Shown: positions 15,428-23,987 of the stretch, piece by piece
How the letters are laid out: every line of letters begins with the position of its first letter
Numbering within the stretch: position 1 is the stretch's first letter
NCBI GenBank assembly: GCA_017992765.1
Contig: JAGOOA010000003.1
Location: 18,003-59,246 of the forward strand
Origin: Syntrophorhabdaceae bacterium
GTDB taxonomy: Bacteria; Desulfobacterota; Syntrophorhabdia; Syntrophorhabdales; Syntrophorhabdaceae
Length of the DNA stretch: 41,244 bases
Reading direction: 5' to 3'
Made by a program: the position numbers and the translations under genes
The notes under the pieces: model-generated
What the model was told of the DNA's origin: nothing
The model's database searches: none
What the model saw: the letters and a program-made list of their open reading frames with translations, nothing else

Positions 15428-16219
15428 ATGAAAAGGATCGGCTGTTTTTGTTTGATACTTTGCTTGATCGTTCTTGCCGTAAACGTACATGCGGCCCGGA
15501 AGGATATAAAAGGAGCTTCTGGGCTGACAATGCTGACGGAGGAATACCCGCCTGTCACATTCATGAAGGACGGGAAGGTCACCGGTTTTGTCACGGACAT
15601 AGTGCGTGAGATCATTGCCCGCCAGGGTATTCCGGACAAGATCCGGCTGACATCTTGGGACGAGGCTTACACCACAGCGCTGAAGACCCCAAACGTAGTG
15701 CTTTTCAGCGCCGAAAGGACCGATAAAAGAGAGAAGATGTTTCAGTGGGTGGGGCCTGTCGGCAAGAACAGCGCGATATTCTACGCGAAGAAAGGCTCCG
15801 GCGTAAAGATCAAAAGCCTGGAAGAGGCCAGGAAGCTTACCGCCATTGCTACCACTACCAACTGGTTTACCGAACAGTATCTCAAGAACAAAGGGTTTAC
15901 GAACCTGGTCAGCTCTCCTCTCCCGACCACCAACGTCAAGCAGCTTATGGACGGAAGCGTGCAGGTCTCGGTCTTTACCGACATTACCGTTCCGGAGATC
16001 GTGAAAAAGGCCGGGTACAGCATGGAAGACCTGGAGCCGGTCTTTCTTGTGAGCAACACCTATTTCTATATCGCCATATCGCTGGGAACCCCGGCGGAGG
16101 TGGCTGCAAAATGGCAATCCGTCCTGGATGCCATGAAAGCGGACGGCACCTTCGAAAAGATATACCGGAGCTACATTCCCAATGCGGACCTCAAGGATCT
16201 TCTACGGCTTTCCCGATAA
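15428..16219 (+). CDS. Family 3 extracellular solute-binding protein
   Basis: 263 residues, with an N-terminal signal peptide (hydrophobic core ~5-19, likely cleavage after VHA at ~22). It has the SBP_bac_3 organisation: EEYPPVTFMKDGKVTGFVTDIVREI near the start, FSAERTDKREKMFQWVGP in the first hinge region and GTFEKIYRSYIP at the end. It is periplasmic and probably binds an amino acid or other small polar ligand. No permease or ATPase gene is adjacent, so it may be an orphan or serve a distant transporter. The ATG has AAGGAAGGTG upstream; a plausible promoter (TTGTTA, 16 nt, TACTGT) is at 15371-15398. Confidence 0.85.
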   Translation: MKRIGCFCLILCLIVLAVNVHAARKDIKGASGLTMLTEEYPPVTFMKDGKVTGFVTDIVREIIARQGIPDKIRLTSWDEAYTTALKTPNVVLFSAERTDKREKMFQWVGPVGKNSAIFYAKKGSGVKIKSLEEARKLTAIATTTNWFTEQYLKNKGFTNLVSSPLPTTNVKQLMDGSVQVSVFTDITVPEIVKKAGYSMEDLEPVFLVSNTYFYIAISLGTPAEVAAKWQSVLDAMKADGTFEKIYRSYIPNADLKDLLRLSR

Positions 16220-16389
16220 GCGCCGCCTTTGATTACATGGCACCAAGGACAGGGAAGCAATAGGATCGGGATTTTGCCGCCGGGAAGGCGAAATGGATAA
16301 GCTTTATTGAAGAAAACTGTTGGTGCGGTAAAGCCTGAAGCCGTACGGGCAATCATCGACAGGATACGCAAAACCCTGAGGATTAAGAG

Positions 16390-16462
16390 CGTCCCCACGG
16401 GGATTCGAACCCCGGTTGCCGGCGTGAAAGGCCAGTGTCCTAGGCCTCTAGACGATGGGGAC
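16390..16462 (-). tRNA. tRNA-Glu (anticodon UUC)
   Basis: Minus strand 16462 to 16390. The 7-bp acceptor stem GTCCCCA/TGGGGAC is followed by discriminator G. The anticodon loop CTTTCAC carries TTC, and the T arm is CCGGGGTTCGAATCCCCG. CCA is not encoded. It lies 3 nt after tRNA-Lys, so both come from one transcript. The 170 nt beyond its 3' end (16220-16389) show no convincing gene, only a 28-codon protein-like stretch that runs into the tRNA. Confidence 0.95.
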
Positions 16463-16465
16463 ATT

Positions 16466-16539
16466 TGGGCCGTGCAAGACTTGAACTTGCGACTCTCTGC
16501 TTAAAAGGCAGATACTCTACCAGACTGAGTTAACGGCCC
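16466..16539 (-). tRNA. tRNA-Lys (anticodon UUU)
   Basis: Minus strand 16539 to 16466. Acceptor stem GGGCCGT/ACGGCCC with discriminator A; the anticodon arm CTGCC-TTTTAA-GCAG gives anticodon TTT; the T loop is GTTCAAGTC. No encoded CCA. Confidence 0.95.
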
Positions 16540-16593
16540 ATGAAGTTTATTAAGATAAGAAAAATTTTCAACAAAGTCAAGGGTAATAAGAAT

Positions 16594-16728
16594 AGCTGAT
16601 AGCTATCAGCTGTCAGCTATCAGCCAGTACATTCGTCCAGCAATTCGCACGTAGTATACCGTAGTTCGTATATCGTATGCGCAAAGATTCTTTTGCGGTT
16701 CACTATATACGATATACTATATACTATT
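16594..16728. repeat. Series of three heptamer arrays upstream of plsY
   Basis: Three word families follow each other: AGCTGAT/AGCTATC/AGCTGTC (16594-16628), CGTAGTA/TACCGTA/GTTCGTA/TATCGTA (16650-16677) and CACTATA/TACGATA/TACTATA/TACTATT (16701-16728). Each has a strict 7-nt period. No gene is seen in the 242-nt gap between tRNA-Lys and plsY. Confidence 0.75.
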
Positions 16729-16746
16729 CACGGTTTCTTAGATTTA

Positions 16747-16775
16747 TTGACAAGAAATATTATTTTGAATATCAT
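16747..16775 (+). promoter_or_regulatory. Sigma70-like promoter for plsY (leaderless)
   Basis: TTGACA (16747-16752), 17-nt spacer, TATCAT (16770-16775). Only 6 nt separate the -10 box from the ATG at 16782, so the predicted transcription start coincides with the start codon. Confidence 0.7.
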
Positions 16776-16781
16776 AGCTCC

Positions 16782-17372
16782 ATGCTGCAGGCTGCATATA
16801 TTCTCATTGCCTATTGTATCGGCTCGATACCGATCGGCGTAATGCTTGCAAGGCTTAAGGGCAAAGACCCCCGAAAGACCGGGAGCGGAAATATAGGCGC
16901 AACAAATGTGATGCGTACAGCAGGAAAGGCGCTCGGGATCGTTACGCTTTTCGGGGATATCGCAAAAGGCTTCCTGCCGACATTCATAGCGATACGGTGC
17001 GGTGTGCCGAAGGAGGTCGTGGCGGTCATCGGCTTCGCAACCTTCGTGGGCCACCTGTTCCCCGTCTTTCTGAGGTTCCGGGGAGGGAAGGGGGTGGCAA
17101 CGGCGCTTGGCGTCTATCTTGCCGTAGGACCCATCGCCATAATCCCCTGCTTTATTGTCTTTGTCGCTATTTTAATGATTTGGCGGTATGTGTCCCTGGG
17201 GTCGCTCGCCGGCGCAGGGATCGTGCCGTTCGCGATGTACGCACTGAAAGTGCCCGTTGAATATGTCCTGCTCGCTGTTGTCATAGCGGTCTTCGTGTTC
17301 ATCAAGCACAAGGACAACATCAGGCGGCTTATCAAAGGGCAGGAGAACAAGATAAAATTCAAAACTTCTTAA
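16782..17372 (+). CDS. plsY: Glycerol-3-phosphate acyltransferase PlsY
   Basis: 196 residues from the ATG at 16782, which gives the usual PlsY N-terminus; the upstream open frame covers heptamer repeats and the promoter. It is an inner-membrane acyl-phosphate:glycerol-3-phosphate acyltransferase making lysophosphatidic acid, the first step in phospholipid synthesis. Signatures are YCIGSIPIGVMLARL, DPRKTGSGNIGATNVMR (the active-site loop), GHLFPVFLRFRGGKGVATALG and a C-terminal FIKHKDNIRRL. About five membrane helices are visible. No Shine-Dalgarno sequence precedes the ATG, consistent with a leaderless message. Confidence 0.95.
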   Translation: MLQAAYILIAYCIGSIPIGVMLARLKGKDPRKTGSGNIGATNVMRTAGKALGIVTLFGDIAKGFLPTFIAIRCGVPKEVVAVIGFATFVGHLFPVFLRFRGGKGVATALGVYLAVGPIAIIPCFIVFVAILMIWRYVSLGSLAGAGIVPFAMYALKVPVEYVLLAVVIAVFVFIKHKDNIRRLIKGQENKIKFKTS

Positions 17373-17392
17373 TGAGAAAGGTGATAGGCTAT

Positions 17393-17452
17393 AGGTAATA
17401 GGAACTGCGGTGCAGTGCGTTACCCATCACCCATCACCTATTACCTGTTTTT
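17393..17452 (+). terminator. Heptamer-derived hairpin downstream of plsY
   Basis: AGGTAATAGG (17393-17402) is the exact inverse of CCTATTACCT (17437-17446), which is followed by a T-rich stretch. An inner ACTGC-GGT-GCAGT hairpin (17404-17416) lies in the loop. The arms are 7-nt-period repeats of opposite orientation (GTGATAG/GCTATAG/GTAATAG and CCCATCA/CCCATCA/CCTATTA). It probably ends transcription between convergent plsY and the amidohydrolase gene, though the loop is long. Confidence 0.45.
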
Positions 17453-19197
17453 CACTCTACAAACAAGGATACCAGCTTCTTGGTCTTTATATCCGCAAGC
17501 CCTTTGTCGGTTATCCTTAAAAACGGCAGGCCCGTAAAGGGGATGGTCTGCATGTTGAGAAAAGGCTTGTCAAAGGACGTCCCTATCGCAGGGAGCTTAG
17601 TTTCGAGCTCCTTGATCTTGTCCTTTATGTTTTCCATGCTGTCGGTCGATATGAGGCCGAAGACAGGCGTGGGAAACTCGTAGACGATCTCGCCGCCCGA
17701 TATTATGACAGCGCCGCCCTGGATATCTATGATCCTGTTCACGGCAAGCGCCATATCCTTTTCGCTGCTCCCTATGACGAATATATTGGCGGTATCCCAG
17801 ACGATGGTTGTGGCCAAGGCGCCGTTCTTGATGCCGGTTCCTTTAATGAAGGCGTTGCTGCGCTGCTTTGAGTTCGTCCTGTTAATTACCGCAACGGGTA
17901 TAATGTCATTTTCAAGGTCTTTCTCCAGGTAGCCTCCCCGGACAGTAGGCCTGTGCCTGACCTCTCTGGTAATGGTCTGGTTCACGACCTCGATGACGCG
18001 TATCTCGGGGCGCTTCGGGTCTGCCTTTATCTTAAAATCCTCTTCGGTGCATTTTGCGGCCGCTATTGTCTGCCTTACTCTGAGCGGATATTCGAATGGC
18101 GTGATGTCTTTCAGGAATCTCCCCCCTTCGAAGACCATCTCCCCGTTGGCCATGACCCTCTCTATCGCTACATCCTCTAAGCTTTTTAAAAAGAGGATAT
18201 CAGCATATCGCAAAGGAGCTATTGCGCCGAGGTACCGCAGCCCATAATAGTCCGCGGGGTTGATCGTGGCCATTTTGATCGCGTCCATCGGGGCGAACCC
18301 GTACCGGATGGCATTTTTTACCACGACGTCGAGATACCCCTCTTCGCAGAGCATGACCGGGTCGAAGGTGTCAGAGACGAGCATGACCCTCCGTTTGTCC
18401 ACGTCGTGATCTTTCAGCTTCGCAAGCTCGGGGAGTTCCTTCCGCACGAAGCCTTCCCTGATCATGACATAGATGCCGTATCTCAGCTTTTCGAGGGCCT
18501 CGTCGACGTTTACCGATTCGTGGCATGAGGTGATGCCGGTGAGGGCGTACTCAACGAGCCTCTTCCCGCGGGCGCCCGCGGCATGGCCGTCAAGCCTTTT
18601 GTTGAGCGACATCGCAAGCTCCGCCTGCTTAAGGATCCTGCCGTCGCCGTTGAGGGCCCTCATCCAGTATGCCTCTCCTACGCCGACGAAGTCCTCACGC
18701 TTCAGGAGCTTTGAGAACTCTTTGTAGGTTATGCCAAGGGCGCCTTCCATCGAGGGGAAAGGCGGCGTATGCGGCGGGGCGACAAAATAGCACCGCAGGG
18801 GGTATCCTTTTGTGCTGTCGATGAACGCTTCCGCTCCCTGGATGCCCGTCGCGCAGCTTACGGCGCCCATCTCCGTTATGATCGTTGTTGTCCCGCCTTT
18901 TAACGCGTAGGGGACAAGGGCATGGAATGAATGAGAGTTGTCTATGTGCGTGTGGGCGTCGATGAAGCCCGGGCAGAGGTACGACCCTTCCGCATCGATC
19001 ACCGGCGCATTGCCATAAGGCGAGCGCCCTTCATCTTTTTCAATGGATGCGATGAAGCCATTCTTGATAGCGATGAGAAGGTTTTCTTCTATGGCATTGG
19101 TAAAGACGTTCACAACCTTGCCGTTGCGCACAACGCAATCGGGCGGGGTTATTCCCTTTACAACATTAAGCAAATCTTTTAATATCTCTTTTTGCAT
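17452..19197 (-). CDS. Adenine deaminase-like amidohydrolase
   Basis: 581 residues, the length of AdeC-type adenine deaminases. The amidohydrolase metal motif is H82-T-H84 in PGFIDAHTHIDNSH, the second half has GHAAGARGKRLVEYALTGITSCHESVNVDEALEKLRYG-like sequence (shown in part here), and ATINPADYYGLRYLG precedes a typical AdeC C-terminal domain (~400-580). Two features differ from textbook AdeC: HIHIESS is HTHIDNS, and the DPHEIANV block is replaced by ITEMGAVSC. It may therefore deaminate adenine or act on another cyclic amide or amidine. The start has GGAGA 7 nt upstream. It is divergent from an MFS transporter that might move its substrate. Confidence 0.78.
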   Translation of the reverse strand: MQKEILKDLLNVVKGITPPDCVVRNGKVVNVFTNAIEENLLIAIKNGFIASIEKDEGRSPYGNAPVIDAEGSYLCPGFIDAHTHIDNSHSFHALVPYALKGGTTTIITEMGAVSCATGIQGAEAFIDSTKGYPLRCYFVAPPHTPPFPSMEGALGITYKEFSKLLKREDFVGVGEAYWMRALNGDGRILKQAELAMSLNKRLDGHAAGARGKRLVEYALTGITSCHESVNVDEALEKLRYGIYVMIREGFVRKELPELAKLKDHDVDKRRVMLVSDTFDPVMLCEEGYLDVVVKNAIRYGFAPMDAIKMATINPADYYGLRYLGAIAPLRYADILFLKSLEDVAIERVMANGEMVFEGGRFLKDITPFEYPLRVRQTIAAAKCTEEDFKIKADPKRPEIRVIEVVNQTITREVRHRPTVRGGYLEKDLENDIIPVAVINRTNSKQRSNAFIKGTGIKNGALATTIVWDTANIFVIGSSEKDMALAVNRIIDIQGGAVIISGGEIVYEFPTPVFGLISTDSMENIKDKIKELETKLPAIGTSFDKPFLNMQTIPFTGLPFLRITDKGLADIKTKKLVSLFVE

Positions 19198-19279
19198 GGC
19201 GAATCTCCGTTGTTTAAAATTGCTTTATTGTACATGAAAGCATATAGAATGTAAAATCTGAACGGACGATCATTGTTAC

Positions 19280-20563
19280 ATGAAAAAAGGGCTTGAAAAG
19301 GTCTACCGATACCGCTGGTATATCTTCGCGATACTCGCCGCGCAGTATCTCATTGTATATTTCCAGAGGGTTGCGCCTGCCGTTGTGGCGCAGGAGCTGA
19401 TCGATGATTTCATGATATCGGGCGCAAGCCTGGGGCTGCTTGCCTCCGCCTATTTTTATCCGTATGCCCTGACGCAGGTGCCGGTGGGCATTCTATCGGA
19501 TTCATGGGGGCCGAAGAAGACCCTTGTCGCGTGCGGTTTTTTTGCGTCCTTCGGGGCCTTATTTTTTGGCCTTGCGCCGCGTTTTGAATTTGCCTTTGCG
19601 GCAAGGGCGTTCGTGGGGCTTGGCGTTTCTGCCGTCTTTATCGCGACGATGAGGGTATTATCGGAGTGGTACAGGGGTGTTGAGCTGGCAAGGATATCGG
19701 GCATCCTTATGGCTATCGGGGGGGTAGGATGGCTGACGGCAACAACGCCGCTCGCGGTCCTCTCCCACGCATTCGGCTGGAGGACATCCTTTGTCGTGAC
19801 CGGCGCAGTGTCTCTTGCTTTGACCGTTATGACGTGGCTTTTCGTCGAGGACAGCCCTGCGAAAAAAGGGATGGCAGGCATCGTCGGGCACACATACAAT
19901 GATATGCCGGTGAAGAGAAGCATTGTAAGAGACCTGAAGGTTATCGTGCGGGAAAAACATTTCTGGGCTATTGCCATATGGTTCATTATGAGGGGAGGGG
20001 CGCTTTTCGGCTTCTTCGGGCTCTGGGCAGGGCCCTACCTTATGGACGTCTATCAGCTATCGAAAAACACCACGGGGAATATCCTCTCAATGATCGCCTT
20101 CGCGATGATCTTTTTGAGCCCCGTCATCGGGCATCTTTCCGACAAGACATTGATGAGCAGAAAAAAGGTGCTTGTCGGCACGTCGGTACTTAACTGCCTG
20201 TGCTGGCTGGTGGTGCTGCTGTTTTATAAGACGCTGTCGATCCCGGCGCTGTACGTACTCTTTTTTTTGATGGGCGTCACGATCAGCTCGGTAGGAACCA
20301 TCGCCATAATTGCGACAAAAGAGCTCTTTCCCGGCGAGATCGCCGGCACGTCCATGGGAACGATGAACATCTTTCCTTTTATCGGCGGGATCATCTTCCA
20401 GCCCTTGATGGGATATGTTCTCGACAGTGCCGGCAAGACGCAGGGCATGTACCCGCCGTCAGCATACAGGACGATCGTATGGATCCTCTTTGTTACCAGC
20501 CTTATCGCCCTCGCGAGCATCATGCGGTCAAAGGAAACGATGAAACAGCCAGGTGAAAGGTGA
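19280..20563 (+). CDS. Major facilitator superfamily transporter
   Basis: 427 residues with 12 predicted membrane helices in two six-helix halves and a central cytoplasmic loop (~195-220). The first half has the MFS loop 2-3 signature GILSDSWGPKKT and a matching GHLSDKTLMSRKK in the second half. RVAPAVVAQELIDDF resembles the organic-anion or sugar-acid transporters of the superfamily, but the substrate cannot be assigned. The 82-nt upstream gap contains a weak promoter-like TTGTAC, 18 nt, TAAAAT (19228-19257). Divergent from the adenine-deaminase-like gene. Confidence 0.88.
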   Translation: MKKGLEKVYRYRWYIFAILAAQYLIVYFQRVAPAVVAQELIDDFMISGASLGLLASAYFYPYALTQVPVGILSDSWGPKKTLVACGFFASFGALFFGLAPRFEFAFAARAFVGLGVSAVFIATMRVLSEWYRGVELARISGILMAIGGVGWLTATTPLAVLSHAFGWRTSFVVTGAVSLALTVMTWLFVEDSPAKKGMAGIVGHTYNDMPVKRSIVRDLKVIVREKHFWAIAIWFIMRGGALFGFFGLWAGPYLMDVYQLSKNTTGNILSMIAFAMIFLSPVIGHLSDKTLMSRKKVLVGTSVLNCLCWLVVLLFYKTLSIPALYVLFFLMGVTISSVGTIAIIATKELFPGEIAGTSMGTMNIFPFIGGIIFQPLMGYVLDSAGKTQGMYPPSAYRTIVWILFVTSLIALASIMRSKETMKQPGER

Positions 20564-20575
20564 AAGAAATAAGAC

Positions 20576-20698
20576 AGCTGTCAGCATTCAGCAGACAGCT
20601 GTCAGCTGGAACAAAAAAGGTCTTTAGGCTGATGGCTGAAAGCTGATCGCTGATAGCTATCCAGCATCAAGCATCGAGTATCCAGCATCGGTTTGCCA
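20576..20698. repeat. Composite heptamer element with AACAAAAAAGG core
   Basis: Left arm: AGCTGTC/AGCATTC/AGCAGAC/AGCTGTC/AGCTGGA (20576-20610). Core: AACAAAAAAGGTCTTTAGG. Right arm: GCTGATG/GCTGAAA/GCTGATC/GCTGATA/GCTATCC then AGCATCA/AGCATCG/AGTATCC/AGCATCG (20629-20691). The arms are roughly inverted so the RNA could fold. The reverse complement of 23867-23938 has the same plan and core. Confidence 0.75.
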
Positions 20699-20753
20699 CA
20701 ATACTGTTGATAAAATGTGTGTTTTGGTATAGAAATGTAAGCAGGTTCTCGAT

Positions 20754-21149
20754 ATGAAAGAGGAATTGCAAAGAAAGATGGCAAAGGACACGCCTTACTT
20801 TGGGCATATCGGCATTGAGGTCGTCGAGATCGGCGAAGGATATGCGAAGCTCCAGCTCGATTTCAAGGACCACCTGACGCACCCCTTCGGCTATTTCCAC
20901 GGCGGGGTTATCGCAAGCCTTGCTGACTCGGCGGGCATCAATGCCGTGATGTCGATCCTGCATGAAGGCGAGAAGGCCCTCACCCTCGAGATGAAGATAA
21001 ATTATTGTGCGGCCGTCAAGGACGTGCCTATCTATGCCGAAGGCAGGGTCGTACACAGGGGAAAAAGATTTGCGGTAACAGATGTGGACGTAAAAAGCGC
21101 GGACGGTAAATTAGCTGCCAAGGCCATAGTAACCTGTGCAATCTCATGA
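20754..21149 (+). CDS. PaaI-type hotdog-fold thioesterase
   Basis: 131 residues, one hotdog domain. The family signature HGGVIASLADSAG (~48-60) includes the glycines and the acidic residue used for thioester hydrolysis, and EMKINYCAAVK and GKRFAVTDVDV complete the fold. It probably hydrolyses an acyl- or aryl-CoA in the cytoplasm. It stands alone between repeats and the second PBP gene, so the physiological substrate is unknown. Confidence 0.88.
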   Translation: MKEELQRKMAKDTPYFGHIGIEVVEIGEGYAKLQLDFKDHLTHPFGYFHGGVIASLADSAGINAVMSILHEGEKALTLEMKINYCAAVKDVPIYAEGRVVHRGKRFAVTDVDVKSADGKLAAKAIVTCAIS

Positions 21150-21224
21150 CATGCCGAAGGGCAATTCTGCTTTATCCCTCAAAGGCAGGAATGAATAATT
21201 GTCGTTGTTCAGCGGAGCAATGCG

Positions 21225-23366
21225 TTGGCTAAGAAAAGGACAAGGCCCTTCAAAAAGAGACTCCCTTTCTACCTGATCATACTTGTCCTGTTATCCTGCG
21301 TGCTTCTCTCCGCGGGCTTCGTTATTTATATCATGAGCGACATACCGTCAGTTGATGTTCTAAAACATTTGAAGAACAAGCCGGTCACCAATATTTACGA
21401 CAACAACGACCAGCTCATCTATCTCATCGTGCCGGACAACAGGATATTTGTCGCCTACAATAAGATCCCGAAATACGTGAAGGACTCCTTCCTCGCAGCC
21501 GAGGACGCCGACTTCTTCAAGCACGGCGCAGTGGATCCGCTCAGCATCGTAAGGGCGCTCTGGAAGAATATTCTCTACGGAAAGGTTGTGCAGGGCGGAA
21601 GCACAATAACGCAGCAGGTCGTAAAGTCGCTCATGCTCACACCTGAAAAGAACATAACGCGAAAGGTGAAAGAGGCGATACTCTCCTACCGCCTGGAAAA
21701 TTCGCTGACGAAAAAGGAGATCCTCAATCTCTATCTTAATAATATTTACATGGGGCACGGTGTGTACGGGGTTGAGGCGGCCTCCCAGGTCTATTTCGGG
21801 AGGCACGTATGGGAGATATCGAGGGCTGAAGCGGCGCTTCTCGCCGGCATTGTGCAGGCCCCGTCCCGCTATACCCCTAAAAAACATCCCGGCAACGCGA
21901 GGGCGCGCCAGGAATACGTGGTAGATCAGATGGAAGAAAAGGGCTTCATCAATGCCAGGACAAAGAACTCTATGCTGAAGGAGAAGATTGCCATCAGAGA
22001 GGACCACGGTGTCTTTGCGGACAGCTACTATAAGGATTTTATTTTCCGTTATGTGGAAGAAAAATACGGGAAGGGCGCCGTTTCGAGAAAAGGCCTTAAG
22101 ATATACGCAGCGGTGGATATCCAGCTGCAGAAGCTCGGGGAGGAGGCTGTCAGGAGAGGGCTGAACCTTTACGAGCAGCGAAAAGGCGATTACGTCGTCG
22201 CCTATCGCCTGGACAAGAAGAAATGGGAGGGCTTTATAAAGGCCGAAGACAAGGATATCAGGCTTTCCGGATTGAGGGAAGGGAAGACGTACAACCTCCT
22301 CGTATCGGAGAGGATGAAGAAAGGCTACCTGGTCCATGCGGGCAATGAAAAAGGCGTGCTTCAAACGGACGACTTTCCCTTCAAGCCCGGTGATGTGGTA
22401 AAAGGCAGGTACTCCGGCACCGATAAAAAGAAGACCCGCACCTTTCAGCCTGTACGCAGTTTAAAGGTAGAGGGAGCGCTGCTCTGTATGGATGTCGGGA
22501 CGGGATATGTCCACGCGATGGTCGGCGGAAGGGATTTTGAACGAAGCCCTTACAACAGGGCGGTCTCGGCAAAGGTCCAGTCCGGAAGCGCATTCAAGCC
22601 GTTCATATATATTACTGCATTAAAAAAGGGGTATGACCTTGATACGGTGATCGTCGATGAGCCGAAGGAATACCGCATTGGCGCCGGCAGGACATGGACT
22701 CCGAAAAATTACGACAATAAGTACGACGGCCAGATAACGATACGGGATGCCGTCGCGTATTCAAAGAACGCGGCCACGGTGAGGCTTCTCGAAGAGATAG
22801 GCATAGGTCCCGTGAAGGAAACGCTGAAAGAGCTCGGGCTTAATGTTGAGGTTGAAGACAACCTTTCCATCGCGCTGGGGACATCAAACCTGACGCTCCT
22901 CGACCTTGTGAAGGGATTTGCGGTGTTTGCGAACGGGGGATACCGGATAAAGCCTGTTTTCGTGAAGCGGATCATCGACAACGAGGGGAATGCTCTCGAA
23001 GAAAATCCCGTGGAAAAAGAACGTGCCATCAGCGAGGACATAGCGGCGAAGATGAATGCCCTCCTGAAGGGACCGACAGAATACGGCACGGCAAAAGGGG
23101 CTTCGAAGATGGGGTACCCTGTGGCAGGAAAGACAGGCACCACAAGCAACTACTACGACGCCCTTTTTGTCGGCTACTCTCCGCATATCGTCACGGGCGT
23201 GTGGGTCGGTTTTGATGCGAGGACATCGCTTGGCAAAGGGGAAAGCGGCGCCAGGGTATGCCTGCCGATCTGGATGAGCTTTATGGGCTCGGCGCTGCGG
23301 CGCTATCCTCCTGATGATTTTGCGGGAATCGCAATGCCGGCTACTGATCCGTTTCTCTATCATTGA
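21225..23366 (+). CDS. Class A penicillin-binding protein with OB-like insert
   Basis: 713 residues from a TTG at 21225 (GGAG 7 nt upstream; the nearby ATG at 21220 is out of frame). A basic N-terminus and membrane helix (~14-36) lead into the GT51 domain with E93 (AAEDADFFKHG) and GGSTITQQVVKSLML. An extra ~90-residue region (~317-410) resembles the OB domain of PBP1A. The transpeptidase domain has S455-A-F-K458, S513-K-N515 and K636-T-G638. It is an inner-membrane cell-wall synthase, longer than the PBP at 7700-9544; the two are paralogues with possibly distinct roles. Confidence 0.94.
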   Translation: MAKKRTRPFKKRLPFYLIILVLLSCVLLSAGFVIYIMSDIPSVDVLKHLKNKPVTNIYDNNDQLIYLIVPDNRIFVAYNKIPKYVKDSFLAAEDADFFKHGAVDPLSIVRALWKNILYGKVVQGGSTITQQVVKSLMLTPEKNITRKVKEAILSYRLENSLTKKEILNLYLNNIYMGHGVYGVEAASQVYFGRHVWEISRAEAALLAGIVQAPSRYTPKKHPGNARARQEYVVDQMEEKGFINARTKNSMLKEKIAIREDHGVFADSYYKDFIFRYVEEKYGKGAVSRKGLKIYAAVDIQLQKLGEEAVRRGLNLYEQRKGDYVVAYRLDKKKWEGFIKAEDKDIRLSGLREGKTYNLLVSERMKKGYLVHAGNEKGVLQTDDFPFKPGDVVKGRYSGTDKKKTRTFQPVRSLKVEGALLCMDVGTGYVHAMVGGRDFERSPYNRAVSAKVQSGSAFKPFIYITALKKGYDLDTVIVDEPKEYRIGAGRTWTPKNYDNKYDGQITIRDAVAYSKNAATVRLLEEIGIGPVKETLKELGLNVEVEDNLSIALGTSNLTLLDLVKGFAVFANGGYRIKPVFVKRIIDNEGNALEENPVEKERAISEDIAAKMNALLKGPTEYGTAKGASKMGYPVAGKTGTTSNYYDALFVGYSPHIVTGVWVGFDARTSLGKGESGARVCLPIWMSFMGSALRRYPPDDFAGIAMPATDPFLYH

Positions 23367-23393
23367 TAGAAATAACGTCTTTGGGAGGTCACT

Positions 23394-23792
23394 ATGAAGA
23401 TGTCTGCAAAAATTTTATCAGTCTTTTTTCTTAGCCTGATCATAACGGGAGCCTACTCAACATCATACGGGCAGGAATGGAAGGCTTTTTACGAAAGCGA
23501 AAAGGAACGGTTCTATTTTGACAATACGAGCCTCGAGCGTCTTGGCGATAAATCATTCAAAATATGGCAGAAGGCAACAGAGAAACAGGGAGGCACCGAC
23601 GAAGTCGACAAGTTTAAATCTCTGATCGAAATAAATTGCGAGCAGAAGATCTACAGGACGCATGCACTGGTTGAGTATGATACGGTAACCGGAAGGGCCT
23701 TGCCCGAGCAGAGATACGGAGATGACCAGCCGTGGATAAAGTTCTCGCTGGAATCAAAATTTGGCGCCCTCTACGATAACTTTTGTCCGTGA
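23394..23792 (+). CDS. Surface-adhesin protein E-like exported protein
   Basis: 132 residues with a signal peptide (hydrophobic stretch ~8-21, cleavage near YGQ at ~27). The mature part has the pattern of small SAP-E-like proteins: W-x-A-F-Y-E-S, YFDNTSLERLGDKSFKIWQKA, a central INCEQKIYRTHALVEYD and a C-terminal cysteine. Function outside the Haemophilus adhesin is unclear. It follows the PBP gene by 27 nt with GGGAGG before the ATG and is probably co-transcribed. Confidence 0.65.
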   Translation: MKMSAKILSVFFLSLIITGAYSTSYGQEWKAFYESEKERFYFDNTSLERLGDKSFKIWQKATEKQGGTDEVDKFKSLIEINCEQKIYRTHALVEYDTVTGRALPEQRYGDDQPWIKFSLESKFGALYDNFCP

Positions 23793-23799
23793 TAAGTAA

Positions 23800-23975
23800 G
23801 CTGAGAGCTGAGAGCTGAGAGCGGAGAGCTTGTTGCCGGATAGCCGATGCTGGATTGACAGTTTTTTAGCTATCAGCTTTCAGTCTAAAAGCCTTTTTTG
23901 TTTCAGCTGACAGCTGTGTGCTGAACGCTGAAAGCTCTCTTATTCCCTTTCACATTTCACTTTTCACATTTCACC
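23800..23975. repeat. Heptamer arrays and composite element after the SAP-E gene
   Basis: GCTGAGA x3 plus GCGGAGA (23800-23827); then a composite element (23867-23938) that in reverse complement shares CAGCTGTCAGCTGAAACAAA, the AAAAAAGGCTTTTAG core and AAGCTGATAGCTA with 20576-20665; then CTTTCAC/ATTTCAC/TTTTCAC/ATTTCAC (23948-23975). It separates the convergent SAP-E and metF genes. Confidence 0.75.
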
Positions 23976-23987
23976 GGGTTAAGCGAC

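Noticed and set aside
16220-16389. Integration site or gene remnant at the 3' end of tRNA-Glu
   Set aside because: A 28-codon protein-like stretch (about 16307-16390) runs into the tRNA, but no integrase and no second copy of the tRNA 3' end were found, so an island boundary is not supported.
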